Below the pieces are notes generated by a model, which worked only from the letters and a program-made list of their open reading frames with translations, had not been told where the DNA came from and searched no databases. Below, piece after piece: positions 1 to 8,037 of a stretch of DNA of 27,391 bases; the stretch's first letter is position 1; every line of letters starts with the position of its first letter. A program made the position numbers and the translations under genes. Source of the stretch: CAZSXS01 sp964611385 (GTDB taxonomy: Bacteria > Bacillota > Clostridia > Lachnospirales > CAYPQA01); assembly GCA_964611385.1 (NCBI GenBank), contig CAZSXS010000052.1, forward strand, positions 1 through 27,391. Direction: 5' to 3'.

Positions 1-59
1 ATTTATTAAATATTTTTATATGTTTTAATAAATTAAATTCATTAGCTTACTATATACAA

Positions 60-83
60 AGGCTCTGCATAAGCCTTGAGCCT
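60..83 (-). terminator. Possible weak terminator after the acyltransferase-like gene
   Basis: A 6-bp inverted repeat (AGGCTC at 60-65, GAGCCT at 78-83) lies about 20 nt past the stop codon of the minus-strand gene. The following minus-strand sequence is only moderately T-rich, so termination here is uncertain. The rest of 1-103 is AT-rich and shows no gene. Confidence 0.3.
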
Positions 84-103
84 ACTTTTGGCAACTGAAC
101 CAG

Positions 104-1186
104 TTATCGTAAAATAAATCCGGATACCGCCCTAAATACATGTCCATTCTTAGCCTCATTGATCAAGCGTTGCTGAAAGGCTGTTTTGATGGGGGCATCC
201 TCTAGGCTTGAAAAGTTCTTCTCAAAGGCAAAGAACTTCCAGTCGCCGCGTCCGCTAGCATTCGGGGTCTTTCTAAATCGCTTGCCAAATTGGTTAATGT
301 TTGAGTTCTCTCCGGCTAGATTGCCCACGCTGGGATCCAAAAGCCAAGACCAGCAGGTGAAGGCCTTGAAATCGTAGTCGAAATGTTCCTTAAAGAAGGT
401 CTTAGCCCAGTTCAAGGACTTTTCACATTCAGCCGGATCTATTTTGGGCCCCTGAGGAACATGGATTTCCAGTATGGGATCGGTCTTTTTAAAGACACAT
501 TCGTACTCCTTGTTGTCTAAGTACAGTAGCTTGCCAATTCTGCCGTTGTAGTCTACCTCGTTGCCGACCGTGACAAACAGATTGCGGCGAAAGAGGCTTG
601 TGCTTGGATGTTCCTCAGAAAGATCACCGCTGCCGTTGGCATAGCCGTCCGAACGAAACTTAGCCCCACCACCAGAGAGAACAACCAGTTCTCCGGTTTT
701 TTTATTTCTGAACACATAGTTGTTTTCTTCATAGACATTGGGAATAAATTGAAGCCTACCCAAGCGGAAGATGTTGCCAGTAAAGGCGTTCCAGTTCCAC
801 GGATAAGTCGCCAGTCCGCAGTAGCCGTAACGGGTCTTGTGATTCCGCATCCACAGGGTCAAATCCTTTACGGTGTCCGCCATGATTTGTAGATCAATCT
901 GGTTGTGCTCATAAAAAGCAATCAACGAATCCATCCCAGAAACATAGACCAGTGCCCAAAGCAGCCCATTAAAAGCATTGTTCTCAACCCCGGCTACCAT
1001 TCCGCTCACTTCCTGAAATACAAGCCGCTTATTAAAAATGCGATCATACAGATCCTCTGCCAACCTCGTGAGCCGAGGAGACTGAGCCACTTCCTCCGCA
1101 ACAGCCCCAAGGACATTCAGATCCTCCTCACAAAGCTCCAGATATTGGTTAAACTTCAAAATGCCTTCCTTGTTCTTAATAATCAT
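104..1186 (-). CDS. Acyltransferase-like protein (NAT_N/GNAT_C type)
   Basis: A protein of 360 aa with the layout of the two-part 'acyltransferase domain-containing' family of Clostridia. It has an alpha-helical N-terminal half (about 1-130) and a GNAT-like C-terminal half (about 135-300) with the segment 'EIHVPQGPKIDPAECEKSL' followed by 'FDYDFKAFTCWSWLLDP'. No signal peptide or membrane segment is visible, so it should be cytoplasmic. The substrate is unknown. A TTG four codons upstream (1198) is in frame, but the SD sequence GGAGGA at 1191-1196 overlaps it and sits 4 nt before the ATG at 1186, so the ATG is chosen. It appears monocistronic with its own extended -10 promoter. The family assignment rests on remembered motifs, not a search. 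Confidence 0.75.
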   Translation of the reverse strand: MIIKNKEGILKFNQYLELCEEDLNVLGAVAEEVAQSPRLTRLAEDLYDRIFNKRLVFQEVSGMVAGVENNAFNGLLWALVYVSGMDSLIAFYEHNQIDLQIMADTVKDLTLWMRNHKTRYGYCGLATYPWNWNAFTGNIFRLGRLQFIPNVYEENNYVFRNKKTGELVVLSGGGAKFRSDGYANGSGDLSEEHPSTSLFRRNLFVTVGNEVDYNGRIGKLLYLDNKEYECVFKKTDPILEIHVPQGPKIDPAECEKSLNWAKTFFKEHFDYDFKAFTCWSWLLDPSVGNLAGENSNINQFGKRFRKTPNASGRGDWKFFAFEKNFSSLEDAPIKTAFQQRLINEAKNGHVFRAVSGFILR

Positions 1187-1217
1187 ATGTTCCTCCAAGT
1201 GTTATGTATTTTTTTCT

Positions 1218-1226
1218 ATTATAGCA
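1218..1226 (-). promoter_or_regulatory. Extended -10 promoter for the acyltransferase-like gene
   Basis: The minus strand reads TGCTATAAT here, a perfect -10 hexamer with the TGn extension, about 30 nt upstream of the ATG at 1186. The matching -35 position is poor, as is usual for extended -10 promoters. Confidence 0.55.
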
Positions 1227-1247
1227 TAAGAAGAACGAAGGGGAACT

Positions 1248-1284
1248 AAAAAAAGCACAAGGCAAAGTTGCCCTGCACTTTTTT
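1248..1284 (-). terminator. Intrinsic terminator after the small Cys-rich gene (A/T-flanked, maybe bidirectional)
   Basis: A GGCAA/TTGCC core (1261-1265 and 1268-1272) with interrupted pairing continues outward to an A7 run (1248-1254) opposite a T6 run. On the minus strand it ends in a T run, about 60 nt after the stop codon at 1341. Confidence 0.55.
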
Positions 1285-1340
1285 GCGTGTTCATCGTTAG
1301 ACTTTAGTACTCCTCTGTAGCTTTTGTGGCCTACTCTTTA

Positions 1341-1667
1341 TTAACCAATTGCATTATGAGTAAAGCAAACGATAGCGCAAATCGGAATCACGCAGATTGC
1401 GCCAAGCGGATTGCCGATAAAACCTTGATTGGCTGCTACATTGCCTAAAGGACTCCAGTTTCCTGTGCAAGCACTTCCGACTGGGCAGCAAGGAGCTTCG
1501 CCTTCGCTGACCAAAAGTCGGATACAGTTGTTGTCAATTGCAAGTAGAACACCTGTAAACCCACTGCCGGATAAGCCGCCGCTCTGAGTGAATACTGTTA
1601 CCGTTTGACCGATATATCTGAAAAGGTTCTCAAATATAATGTTGTTGTTGGCAAATTCCATACCCAT
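1341..1667 (-). CDS. Small Cys/Gly-rich hypothetical protein, possibly spore-associated
   Basis: A protein of 108 aa that I cannot assign to a named family. The first 55 residues (FENLFRYIGQTVTVFT..., then FTGVLLAIDNNCIRLLV) look like a small beta-barrel resembling Sm-like or short SH3-like folds. The remainder is Gly/Pro-rich and hydrophobic, with seven cysteines in all (48, 60, 61, 67, 92, 97, 101). There is no clear signal peptide. The start is supported by AAGGAGG 8 nt upstream of the ATG. Upstream is a sequence matching a sigma-K promoter, and small Cys-rich proteins are common in spore coats and exosporia, so a mother-cell spore-layer role is a reasonable inference but not shown. Downstream is an intrinsic terminator, so it is a single-gene unit. 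Confidence 0.7.
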   Translation of the reverse strand: MGMEFANNNIIFENLFRYIGQTVTVFTQSGGLSGSGFTGVLLAIDNNCIRLLVSEGEAPCCPVGSACTGNWSPLGNVAANQGFIGNPLGAICVIPICAIVCFTHNAIG

Positions 1668-1715
1668 ATTTTTTCCTCCTTAAAGAATTTTTAGGAGTTG
1701 TACACCCCTCAATCC

Positions 1716-1742
1716 TATCTTATGCGAAAAGCCTCTAAGTGT
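1716..1742 (-). promoter_or_regulatory. Sigma-K-like promoter of the small Cys-rich gene
   Basis: On the minus strand AC (1742-1741) is followed by 16 nt and then CATAAGATA (1724-1716). This fits the Bacillus sigma-K consensus AC-N16-17-CATANNNTA. Transcription would start near 1709, giving a leader of about 40 nt before the SD and ATG at 1667. The -10 also partly fits sigma-E, so the exact factor is an inference. Confidence 0.5.
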
Positions 1743-1772
1743 GAAAAATAAAATATAATTTTTCAAAAGTAC

Positions 1773-1801
1773 TTGAAGTCGGGAGAATTATCTAGTAAAA
1801 T
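1773..1801 (+). promoter_or_regulatory. Sigma-A-type promoter for fbp
   Basis: TTGAAG (1773-1778), a 17-nt spacer and TAAAAT (1796-1801) lie about 55 nt before the fbp ATG. A perfect TATAAT at 1754-1759 has no -35 partner at 17 nt and is less likely. Confidence 0.5.
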
Positions 1802-1856
1802 CCTAGCAAAATGGTCACTGTGAAGTCCCATTGGCCAATAAAAGGGAGGTAGGGGT

Positions 1857-3881
1857 ATGGATTTTTCCATGAAATATTTGGAGCTTTTGGCGGAACAGTA
1901 CCCCAGTATTAATTCAGCCAGCACTGAGATCATCAACCTGCAAGCCATCTTGAATCTCCCCAAGGGCACAGAGCATTTTTTGTCGGATATTCATGGGGAA
2001 TATTTGGCCTTTAATCATGTACTGCGTAATGCTTCTGGTGTTATCAAAAATTATATTGAAGAACTGTTTGGCAACGCTCTGATGGAATCTGAGAAGAAAA
2101 ACCTTGCTATCTTGATTTATTACCCAGAGCAAAAGCTAGACTTGATTAAAAAAAAGATCAGTCACATGGAGGACTGGTACAAGATTACTCTGTTTCGCCT
2201 TGTGACCATTTGTAAGCGGGTTTCCTCTAAGTACACCCGCTCCAAAGTTCGTAAGGCTCTGGATAAGGATTTTGCTTATATTATTGAAGAATTGATCCAT
2301 GAGGATTGCATGGGAACCCATAAGCAGGGTTACTATGCGGAGATTATCGACTCCATCATCCGCTTGAACCGAGCACCGGATTTTATCATTGCCATCTCCA
2401 ATGTGATTCGGCATCTGGCGATCGACCACCTACATATTATTGGTGATATCTTCGACCGGGGTCGAGCGCCTGACAAGGTCATGGATGTGCTGCTGTCTTA
2501 TCATTCTGTGGACGTTCAGTGGGGCAATCACGACATTAATTGGATTGGAGCGGCAAGCGGTAGTGAAGCCTGTATCTGTAATGTGCTGCGAATTTCCGCT
2601 CGGTATAATAATTTGCACATAATTGAGGAAAGCTATGGTATCAATTTAATTCCCTTGGCTACCTTTGCCATGGCCACCTACCGCTCCTGCGGAAAACAGT
2701 TTCGTCCTGAACTGGCAACATCCGAAGCTGTTTCTGAAGCCTCGGATTCTGTTTCGGAGGGCGAAGTGGTCTGGGACAGCGAGATTGATTTGGTCACAAA
2801 GATGCATAAGGCCATCACGGTCATTCAGCTCAAGCTGGAGGCTCAGATTATCAAAAGGAACGACTTTGATATGGATGACCGCCTCTTACTGCAAACACTC
2901 AAACTGAAAAAAGACAATGACCAAACCCAAGCAAGCGTTACCATAGAAGGCCGAGAATATCTATTAAACGACCATGACTTCCCCACGATAGACGAACAGG
3001 ATCCCTTCAAGCTCAGCGAGGAAGAAGCGCAGCTGATCGAAAAGATACGCTTTTCCTTTTTAAATAGCAGCAAGCTACAAGAGCATGTACGCTTTTTGCT
3101 GAACAAGGGCAGCATGTACAGGGTCTACAATCAAAATCTGCTCTATCACGGGTGCATCCCCGTAAACCCCGACGGTAGTTTCAAAGCCGTTACAATCAAG
3201 GGTAAGGCCTACAGCGGCAAGGCCCTTTTGGATCAGGCAGAGGTTCTGGTTCGACAAGGCTACTTTTCAGCCTCTGGCAGCAAGGAAAAACAGGAAGGCT
3301 TGGACTACCAGTGGTATCTCTGGTGCGGGCCAGATTCGCCCCTCTACGGGAAAAACCGAATGGCGACCTTTGAGCGCTATTTTATAGATGACAAAAGCAC
3401 CTGGGAGGAAGCCAAGGATCCATATTATTCTCTACGGGAGAATATTCAAATGTGCATGAACATTTTGAAGGATTTCGGTCTGAATCCTGAAACAGCCCGG
3501 ATCATTAACGGTCACGTACCCGTCAATGTACTCAAGGGCGAAAACCCTGTCAAGGCAGGCGGGAAAATGCTAGTGATAGACGGAGGTTTTACCAAGGCCT
3601 ATCAAAGCGTCACCGGATTTGCGGGTTACACTCTGATTTACAATTCCCAGGGGCTACTACTGGCCTCTCACGAGCCCTTTACCTCCATGCGGGAAACCAT
3701 CGAAAACGAAGCAGATATTGTATCCAACATCAACTACATTGAGTACAAGAAGGAACGGGAACGGGTAGGCAAAACGGACGTAGGACTTCGGATCAAGGCA
3801 AAAATCAAGGATCTGGAGGCTTTAGTACAAGCCTACTCAAAAGGCGAAATCAAAGAAAACTTTAATAACATATTTAGTTGA
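1857..3881 (+). CDS. fbp: Fructose-1,6-bisphosphatase class III
   Basis: Hydrolyses fructose-1,6-bisphosphate to fructose-6-phosphate in gluconeogenesis; cytoplasmic. The 674 aa match the usual length of the Firmicutes class III enzyme (about 640-670). It carries the calcineurin-like metallophosphatase signatures in order: DIHG at 44-47, GDIFDRG at 196-202, WGNHD at 222-226 and NGHVPV at 551-556. The aspartates, histidines and asparagine of these motifs form the two-metal site in the superfamily. GGGAGG at 1844-1849 sits 7 nt before the ATG. The region around residues 285-310 (Ser/Glu-rich) looks like a variable insert. No terminator is visible after the stop, so some read-through into fprA is possible. 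Confidence 0.97.
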   Translation: MDFSMKYLELLAEQYPSINSASTEIINLQAILNLPKGTEHFLSDIHGEYLAFNHVLRNASGVIKNYIEELFGNALMESEKKNLAILIYYPEQKLDLIKKKISHMEDWYKITLFRLVTICKRVSSKYTRSKVRKALDKDFAYIIEELIHEDCMGTHKQGYYAEIIDSIIRLNRAPDFIIAISNVIRHLAIDHLHIIGDIFDRGRAPDKVMDVLLSYHSVDVQWGNHDINWIGAASGSEACICNVLRISARYNNLHIIEESYGINLIPLATFAMATYRSCGKQFRPELATSEAVSEASDSVSEGEVVWDSEIDLVTKMHKAITVIQLKLEAQIIKRNDFDMDDRLLLQTLKLKKDNDQTQASVTIEGREYLLNDHDFPTIDEQDPFKLSEEEAQLIEKIRFSFLNSSKLQEHVRFLLNKGSMYRVYNQNLLYHGCIPVNPDGSFKAVTIKGKAYSGKALLDQAEVLVRQGYFSASGSKEKQEGLDYQWYLWCGPDSPLYGKNRMATFERYFIDDKSTWEEAKDPYYSLRENIQMCMNILKDFGLNPETARIINGHVPVNVLKGENPVKAGGKMLVIDGGFTKAYQSVTGFAGYTLIYNSQGLLLASHEPFTSMRETIENEADIVSNINYIEYKKERERVGKTDVGLRIKAKIKDLEALVQAYSKGEIKENFNNIFS

Positions 3882-3886
3882 CTCTT

Positions 3887-3911
3887 CTTTCAAAAAAGCC
3901 GGACATGGGGT
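3887..3911 (+). repeat. Dispersed intergenic repeat A, copy 1
   Basis: A 25-nt sequence starting CTTTCAAAAAAGCCGGAC and ending TGGGGT recurs in inverted orientation at 12767-12792, identical over the first 18 nt and over the last 6. It lies just after the fbp stop codon. Confidence 0.7.
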
Positions 3912-3982
3912 AATAATTAAAATTGAATTAATAAAGCCATGAAAAAACTAAAAGATCATTTACGATGTTAATGGAGGAAAAA

Positions 3983-5164
3983 ATGGAATTAAAAAATGGA
4001 ATCTACTGGGCGGGAGCCTTGGATTATAAGATTAAAGTGTTTGATATTGTTATGCATACGGATTACGGCACGACCTATAATTCGTATGTTGTGAAGGGGA
4101 GCGAAAAGACCGCTATTTTTGAAACAGTAAAGGAAACTTTCTTTGACGAGTACTTGGAACGTTTAAAGACCATCACAAAGCTTGAGGATATAGACATTAT
4201 CGTTATCAACCACACTGAGCCCGACCATGCGGGTAGTGTTGGACGGCTGCTTTCACTCTGCCCCAATGCCACAGTTATTGGAAGCCAAACTTCATTGAAG
4301 TTCGCATCAGAAATCATTAATCAGGAATTCAAGTCCATCGTAGCCAAAGATGGGGACACTTTCAGTCTGGGCGATAAGACCCTTGAGTTTATTTCTGTAC
4401 CCTTCTTACATTGGCCGGACTCTATGTACACCTATATTAAGGAAGACAAGGCGCTCTTTACCTGTGACTCCTTCGGCTGCCACTTCTGTGACGAGAAAAT
4501 TACAAACAAAGCCATCAATCGCGAGTTTATTGATGCATATAAATATTATTTCGATTGCATTATGGGTCCTTTCAAACCCTATGTCTTGAAGGCCATTGAT
4601 CGCTTGGAAGCTTTAGGGCTTGACAATATTGAGCTGATCTGTCCCGGACACGGGCCTGTTCTGGTAGAAGAGATTCCGAAGTACATCCAACTCTATAAAG
4701 AATGGTCTCAGCCTCTTCCATTAAAAAAGGAAGTTGTTATTCCTTATGTTACCGCTTATGGCTATACAAAGAAGCTAGCTGAGGAAATCAAGAAGGGCCT
4801 GGAGGCTGCGAATGTTCAGGCACATTTGTATGACCTGGTAGATGCGGATAAAAATGAAGTTGTGGAAAAGATCAATGAGTGCAAAGGCTTGCTGGTTGGC
4901 AGCCCAACCTTAATCGGAGATGCTCTTCCGCCGATTATGGAGATTTTGGTGGGCTTAAACCCCATCATTCACCAAGGCAGGCTGGCGGGGGCCTTTGGTT
5001 CCTACGGCTGGAGCGGAGAAGCTGTGGGGAATATCGAAGCCAGACTGAAACAGCTTAAATTTAAAATGCCACTACCAGGATTGAAGATTTGCTTTAACCC
5101 CTCCAAGCAACAGTTGGCGGAAGCCTTTGAATTCGGCAAAAAGTTCGGGGAAGCCTTGGCGTAA
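3983..5164 (+). CDS. fprA: Flavodiiron protein (A-type flavoprotein, O2/NO reductase)
   Basis: A cytoplasmic 393-aa protein. This family reduces oxygen to water and/or nitric oxide to nitrous oxide, protecting anaerobes. The N-terminal metallo-beta-lactamase-like domain (about 1-245) holds a complete di-iron ligand set: H77, E79, D81 and H82 in HTEPDH, then H143, D162 and H223. The C-terminal flavodoxin domain (from about 248, PYVTAYGYTKKLAEEI) binds FMN. There is no rubredoxin or flavin reductase extension, so electrons must come from separate partners. An in-frame ATG at 3965 exists, but the SD GGAGG at 3973-3977 lies downstream of it and 5 nt before the ATG at 3983, which I chose. The last base of its stop codon is the first base of rsmI. 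Confidence 0.95.
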   Translation: MELKNGIYWAGALDYKIKVFDIVMHTDYGTTYNSYVVKGSEKTAIFETVKETFFDEYLERLKTITKLEDIDIIVINHTEPDHAGSVGRLLSLCPNATVIGSQTSLKFASEIINQEFKSIVAKDGDTFSLGDKTLEFISVPFLHWPDSMYTYIKEDKALFTCDSFGCHFCDEKITNKAINREFIDAYKYYFDCIMGPFKPYVLKAIDRLEALGLDNIELICPGHGPVLVEEIPKYIQLYKEWSQPLPLKKEVVIPYVTAYGYTKKLAEEIKKGLEAANVQAHLYDLVDADKNEVVEKINECKGLLVGSPTLIGDALPPIMEILVGLNPIIHQGRLAGAFGSYGWSGEAVGNIEARLKQLKFKMPLPGLKICFNPSKQQLAEAFEFGKKFGEALA

Positions 5165-6063
5165 TGGGTAGCCTGTATGTTGTAAGCACGCCCATCGGCA
5201 ATCTTTCCGATCTCTCTAAAAGAGCGCTCGAAACCTTAAAAGCGGTTCATCTGATTGCTGCCGAGGACACCAGAAACACCCTCAAGCTTTGCAATCACTT
5301 TGAGATTAAAACAAAGCTTTCCTCCTACCATAAGCATAACGAACAGTCCCGAACTCGGGAGTATTTGCATAAGCTACTGGTAGAGAACGAAGATATTGCC
5401 CTGGTCTCCGATGCAGGTACGCCCTGCATCTCAGACCCGGGCTTTGAATTAGTCAGGGCTTGCCGCAGCCAGGGGATTCCTGTGGTTGCGGTGCCGGGCT
5501 CTTGCGCTTTGATCAGCGCACTTTCCGCTTCAGGGCTTCCCTCGGAGCAATTTTCATTTTACGGCTTTTTAAGTCGCGTCAAAAAAGAGCGCCATCAGAG
5601 CTTGAAGGCCATGCTGGAAAGCCCCATTGAGACCTTTGTGCTCTACGAATCCCCCAATCGAGTGATCCAACTGCTGACGGAATTCCAGGATTTTTTTGCA
5701 GAAGGCGGGATTCGTCATCTAAGAGTCTGTGTGTTCAACGATATCACCAAACTGCACGAGCGCGTGTATTTTGGAACATCGGAGGCAGTCATAGAAGAGC
5801 TGACACAAAATCCCCGGGTAAGTTATGGGGAGTATACGCTTGTGATCAACAAGACCAAGGATAAAGACGAGGAAAACGAAGGAAAAGAGGAAGAGGAGAA
5901 GGAGAGCGACCAAGCCAGAACCTTAGAGGGCTTATTGGTGGATTGTCTGGTCAGAGGCTTAGATATGAAATCATCCATCGAAGCAGTTACTGCTATGGGG
6001 TCTAAAAAAAATCTGGTTTATGCCGCATCCTTGCGGCTGAAAAAAATGCTAAGCAGTACATGA
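5164..6063 (+). CDS. rsmI: 16S rRNA (cytidine-1402-2'-O)-methyltransferase RsmI
   Basis: Methylates the 2'-OH of C1402 in the 16S rRNA decoding centre using S-adenosylmethionine. Family motifs are all present in 299 aa: TPIGNLSD (9-16), AEDTRNT (33-39), SDAGTPCISDPG (82-93) and PGSCALISALSASG. Between the methyltransferase domain and the short C-terminal helical domain is a very acidic/lysine-rich linker (about 230-252) containing long Glu runs; its purine-rich DNA spans 5851-5910. The start overlaps the fprA stop as TAATG and no strong SD precedes it, which suggests translational coupling. The pairing with fprA is not functionally obvious. Confidence 0.95.
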   Translation: MGSLYVVSTPIGNLSDLSKRALETLKAVHLIAAEDTRNTLKLCNHFEIKTKLSSYHKHNEQSRTREYLHKLLVENEDIALVSDAGTPCISDPGFELVRACRSQGIPVVAVPGSCALISALSASGLPSEQFSFYGFLSRVKKERHQSLKAMLESPIETFVLYESPNRVIQLLTEFQDFFAEGGIRHLRVCVFNDITKLHERVYFGTSEAVIEELTQNPRVSYGEYTLVINKTKDKDEENEGKEEEEKESDQARTLEGLLVDCLVRGLDMKSSIEAVTAMGSKKNLVYAASLRLKKMLSST

Positions 6064-6138
6064 GTGCCTCAATTGTATCATATACTCAGTCTACACATTC
6101 TTTACCAAGCCGTCTTCCACGATATGAGACATAAGAAT

Positions 6139-6161
6139 ATTTGCATTGCGGCTTTGCAAAT
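6139..6161. other. Short dyad upstream of the CheB-like gene
   Basis: A 7-bp inverted repeat (ATTTGCA / TGCAAAT, 9-nt loop) sits about 40 nt before the start codon in the 136-nt gap after rsmI. It could be an operator or chance; nothing else was recognised in this gap. Confidence 0.25.
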
Positions 6162-6199
6162 CTGAACGTGACTGAATATAAGTAAGGGAGGAGGATCGC

Positions 6200-7198
6200 A
6201 TGGGCGCAGTTAGAGTTATCGTACTTACGGCAAGCGTCTCTTTCTACAATCTTTGTAAAGACGGCTTAAAAAACAAAGCTGGAATCGAAATCTTGCTCAA
6301 TGCCACAAACAGTGCAGAACTGGAATCAAAATTTAGCCGTATATCCAACAATGTACTTTTAGTTGATTTGGATAGCGTCACGGTGACAGCACCCCTTTTA
6401 TCCTCTTATACTGAAAAATATAAGCTTTTAGTTATATTAACCGGAATCTCCCAGCTGGCTGCGAAAAATTATATTTCGCTCAGAGTAAAGGAATTTATTC
6501 AAAAACCCCTTACTTCTCCGACAGCTTTAAATCTATACTTTACCCATCTTTACACAAAGCTGCTGGATTTTAACGGAATGAACAGCCGAAAAGTGGATTC
6601 CATGCGAGCTGCGGATATCAACTCTAAAATTTTAACCATTGCCTCGTCCACAGGAGGGACGGATGCTCTGGAAAAAGTCTTCAAGTCCCTGTCTGTCCAA
6701 AGTGCAAACCTTCCTCCCACGATTGTTGTGCAACATATGCCTTCTGGCTTCACCAAGCTCTTTGCTGATCGTCTGAACAATATCTATCCCTTCAGTATCA
6801 AGGAAGCAGAGCAGGGGGAGTACTTACAACGGGGGCAAATCTTAATCGCCCCGGCTGGTGTCCATCTTAAGCTGATCCGCAAGGACTCCAAGCTGGCAGT
6901 AGATTTGTTCACAGGACCAAAGGTACATGGGGTGATCCCGGCGGCAGACATTTTATTTGATTCTGTCGCGGATCTGGTCAAGAATAGGGCCATCGGTGTG
7001 ATCTTGACGGGGATGGGTGCAGACGGTGCTAGAGGCTTGATGAAAATGCACTTGAACGGTGCCAAGACCATTGCTCAGGACAAGGAGACCTGCGTGGTGT
7101 ATGGTATGCCCAAGGTCGCTGTGGACTTAGGGGCTGTGGACTATGTGCTCCCCATCACCTCCATCGGCGGCAAGATTCTTGAATTAGTTAACGCTTGA
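6200..7198 (+). CDS. CheB-type protein-glutamate methylesterase with degenerate receiver domain
   Basis: A protein of 332 aa. The C-terminal CheB methylesterase domain (about 142-332) has the catalytic triad of the family: S150 in SSTGG, H179 in VQHMPSG and D275 in LTGMGADGA. CheB removes methyl groups from, or deamidates, chemoreceptor glutamates. The N-terminal domain (about 1-120) has the receiver pattern but lacks the acidic Mg-binding pair: the segment reads VIVLTAS, with T10 and A11 where two acidic residues are expected. D56 (LLVDLD) and the Lys of FIQKPL are kept. Control by classic phosphotransfer is therefore doubtful. GGGAGGAGG precedes the ATG. The next two genes follow with almost no gap, and no cheA, cheR or receptor gene is in the window. 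Confidence 0.85.
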   Translation: MGAVRVIVLTASVSFYNLCKDGLKNKAGIEILLNATNSAELESKFSRISNNVLLVDLDSVTVTAPLLSSYTEKYKLLVILTGISQLAAKNYISLRVKEFIQKPLTSPTALNLYFTHLYTKLLDFNGMNSRKVDSMRAADINSKILTIASSTGGTDALEKVFKSLSVQSANLPPTIVVQHMPSGFTKLFADRLNNIYPFSIKEAEQGEYLQRGQILIAPAGVHLKLIRKDSKLAVDLFTGPKVHGVIPAADILFDSVADLVKNRAIGVILTGMGADGARGLMKMHLNGAKTIAQDKETCVVYGMPKVAVDLGAVDYVLPITSIGGKILELVNA

Positions 7199-7203
7199 GG
7201 GAC

Positions 7204-8037
7204 ATGAATACAAACATAGCTTTTGAAGTAATTAACGAACAGGACTGCCGTTTTTTCAAAGGGCTTTCTTTTCAAGATCAGGTGCAATATCACATGCTTT
7301 TTGACCTGATCAGCGGGCCCCATGTGACCTTTCGCTACGGAAATCAATTAGTTGCGGTTTTGGTGGAAGGAAAGCCCCTATGGCTTTGGGCAGCCGATCC
7401 ATCACGAATACAGAGCCGACTCTTGAAAGCCCTTGCTGAGCATCTGATTACAGAAGGGTTTTTATTATGTGGGGTTGCGGGAGCCACAGAGTTGGCGCTT
7501 CCATTTGCAAAATGGTATTCGAGTGAAGTCCAGTGTAGATACGACCTAGAATACCATCACATAGCCTTCTATTGCAAAGAACCCAAAAGTCCTGTTGTCA
7601 AGGGCAGACCCTACTCGCTTACAAACCATGAAGCCCTACGAAAAATAGCTGGGTATATAAAGTGTTTTGAGGAAGAAAATTTTTCCCGGACAAACCCGTT
7701 TCAAAGATATATAGGCATGGCCGAATCTCTTTGTTTACAAGAGCGGCTGCTGGCCTGGGGGGATTATTACAGAGGAAACGAAGAAATCGTTTCCATGTGC
7801 ATCATCAGCAGTAAAAGCTTCGGATTTGGCAGAATTAATTATTTTTACACACACAGGCCCTTTCGTCAGAAAGGCTACGGACAAAGCTTCTTAAGTTTCG
7901 TTTCCAAGGAACTGTTAAAAGAGGCTTTGATTCCGGTCTTGTATGTAGATACTAAGAACAGCGAAGCTTTGAAGCTTTACCATAAGGGGGGATATCTCGA
8001 AACCGGGAGGATTGATCATTTTGCGTTTACGCAATAA
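7204..8037 (+). CDS. GNAT-family N-acetyltransferase
   Basis: A cytoplasmic protein of about 277 aa. The C-terminal half has the acetyl-CoA binding signature RQKGYG (221-226), then a helix and YVDTKNSEALKLYHKGGYLETGRI, the typical end of a GNAT fold. The N-terminal 130 residues are less conserved and may be a second, degenerate GNAT-like half. The substrate is unknown. The ATG at 7204 lies 5 nt after the stop of the CheB-like gene. An in-frame TTG at 7195 overlaps that stop, but neither start has an ideally spaced SD, so translational coupling is likely. The gene overlaps the downstream deacetylase by 17 nt. Confidence 0.82.
   Translation: MNTNIAFEVINEQDCRFFKGLSFQDQVQYHMLFDLISGPHVTFRYGNQLVAVLVEGKPLWLWAADPSRIQSRLLKALAEHLITEGFLLCGVAGATELALPFAKWYSSEVQCRYDLEYHHIAFYCKEPKSPVVKGRPYSLTNHEALRKIAGYIKCFEEENFSRTNPFQRYIGMAESLCLQERLLAWGDYYRGNEEIVSMCIISSKSFGFGRINYFYTHRPFRQKGYGQSFLSFVSKELLKEALIPVLYVDTKNSEALKLYHKGGYLETGRIDHFAFTQ

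Noticed and set aside
608..1249. Plus-strand open frames opposite the acyltransferase-like gene
   Set aside because: They have no SD, no recognisable protein character, and lie entirely antisense to a well-supported gene.
1754..1759. Perfect TATAAT upstream of fbp
   Set aside because: There is no recognisable -35 at 16-18 nt and no TGn extension. The TTGAAG/TAAAAT pair at 1773-1801 is better.
6154..6182. TTGCAA-N17-TATAAG resembling a promoter for the CheB-like gene
   Set aside because: The predicted start would fall inside the SD sequence, leaving almost no leader. The match may be incidental to the nearby dyad.
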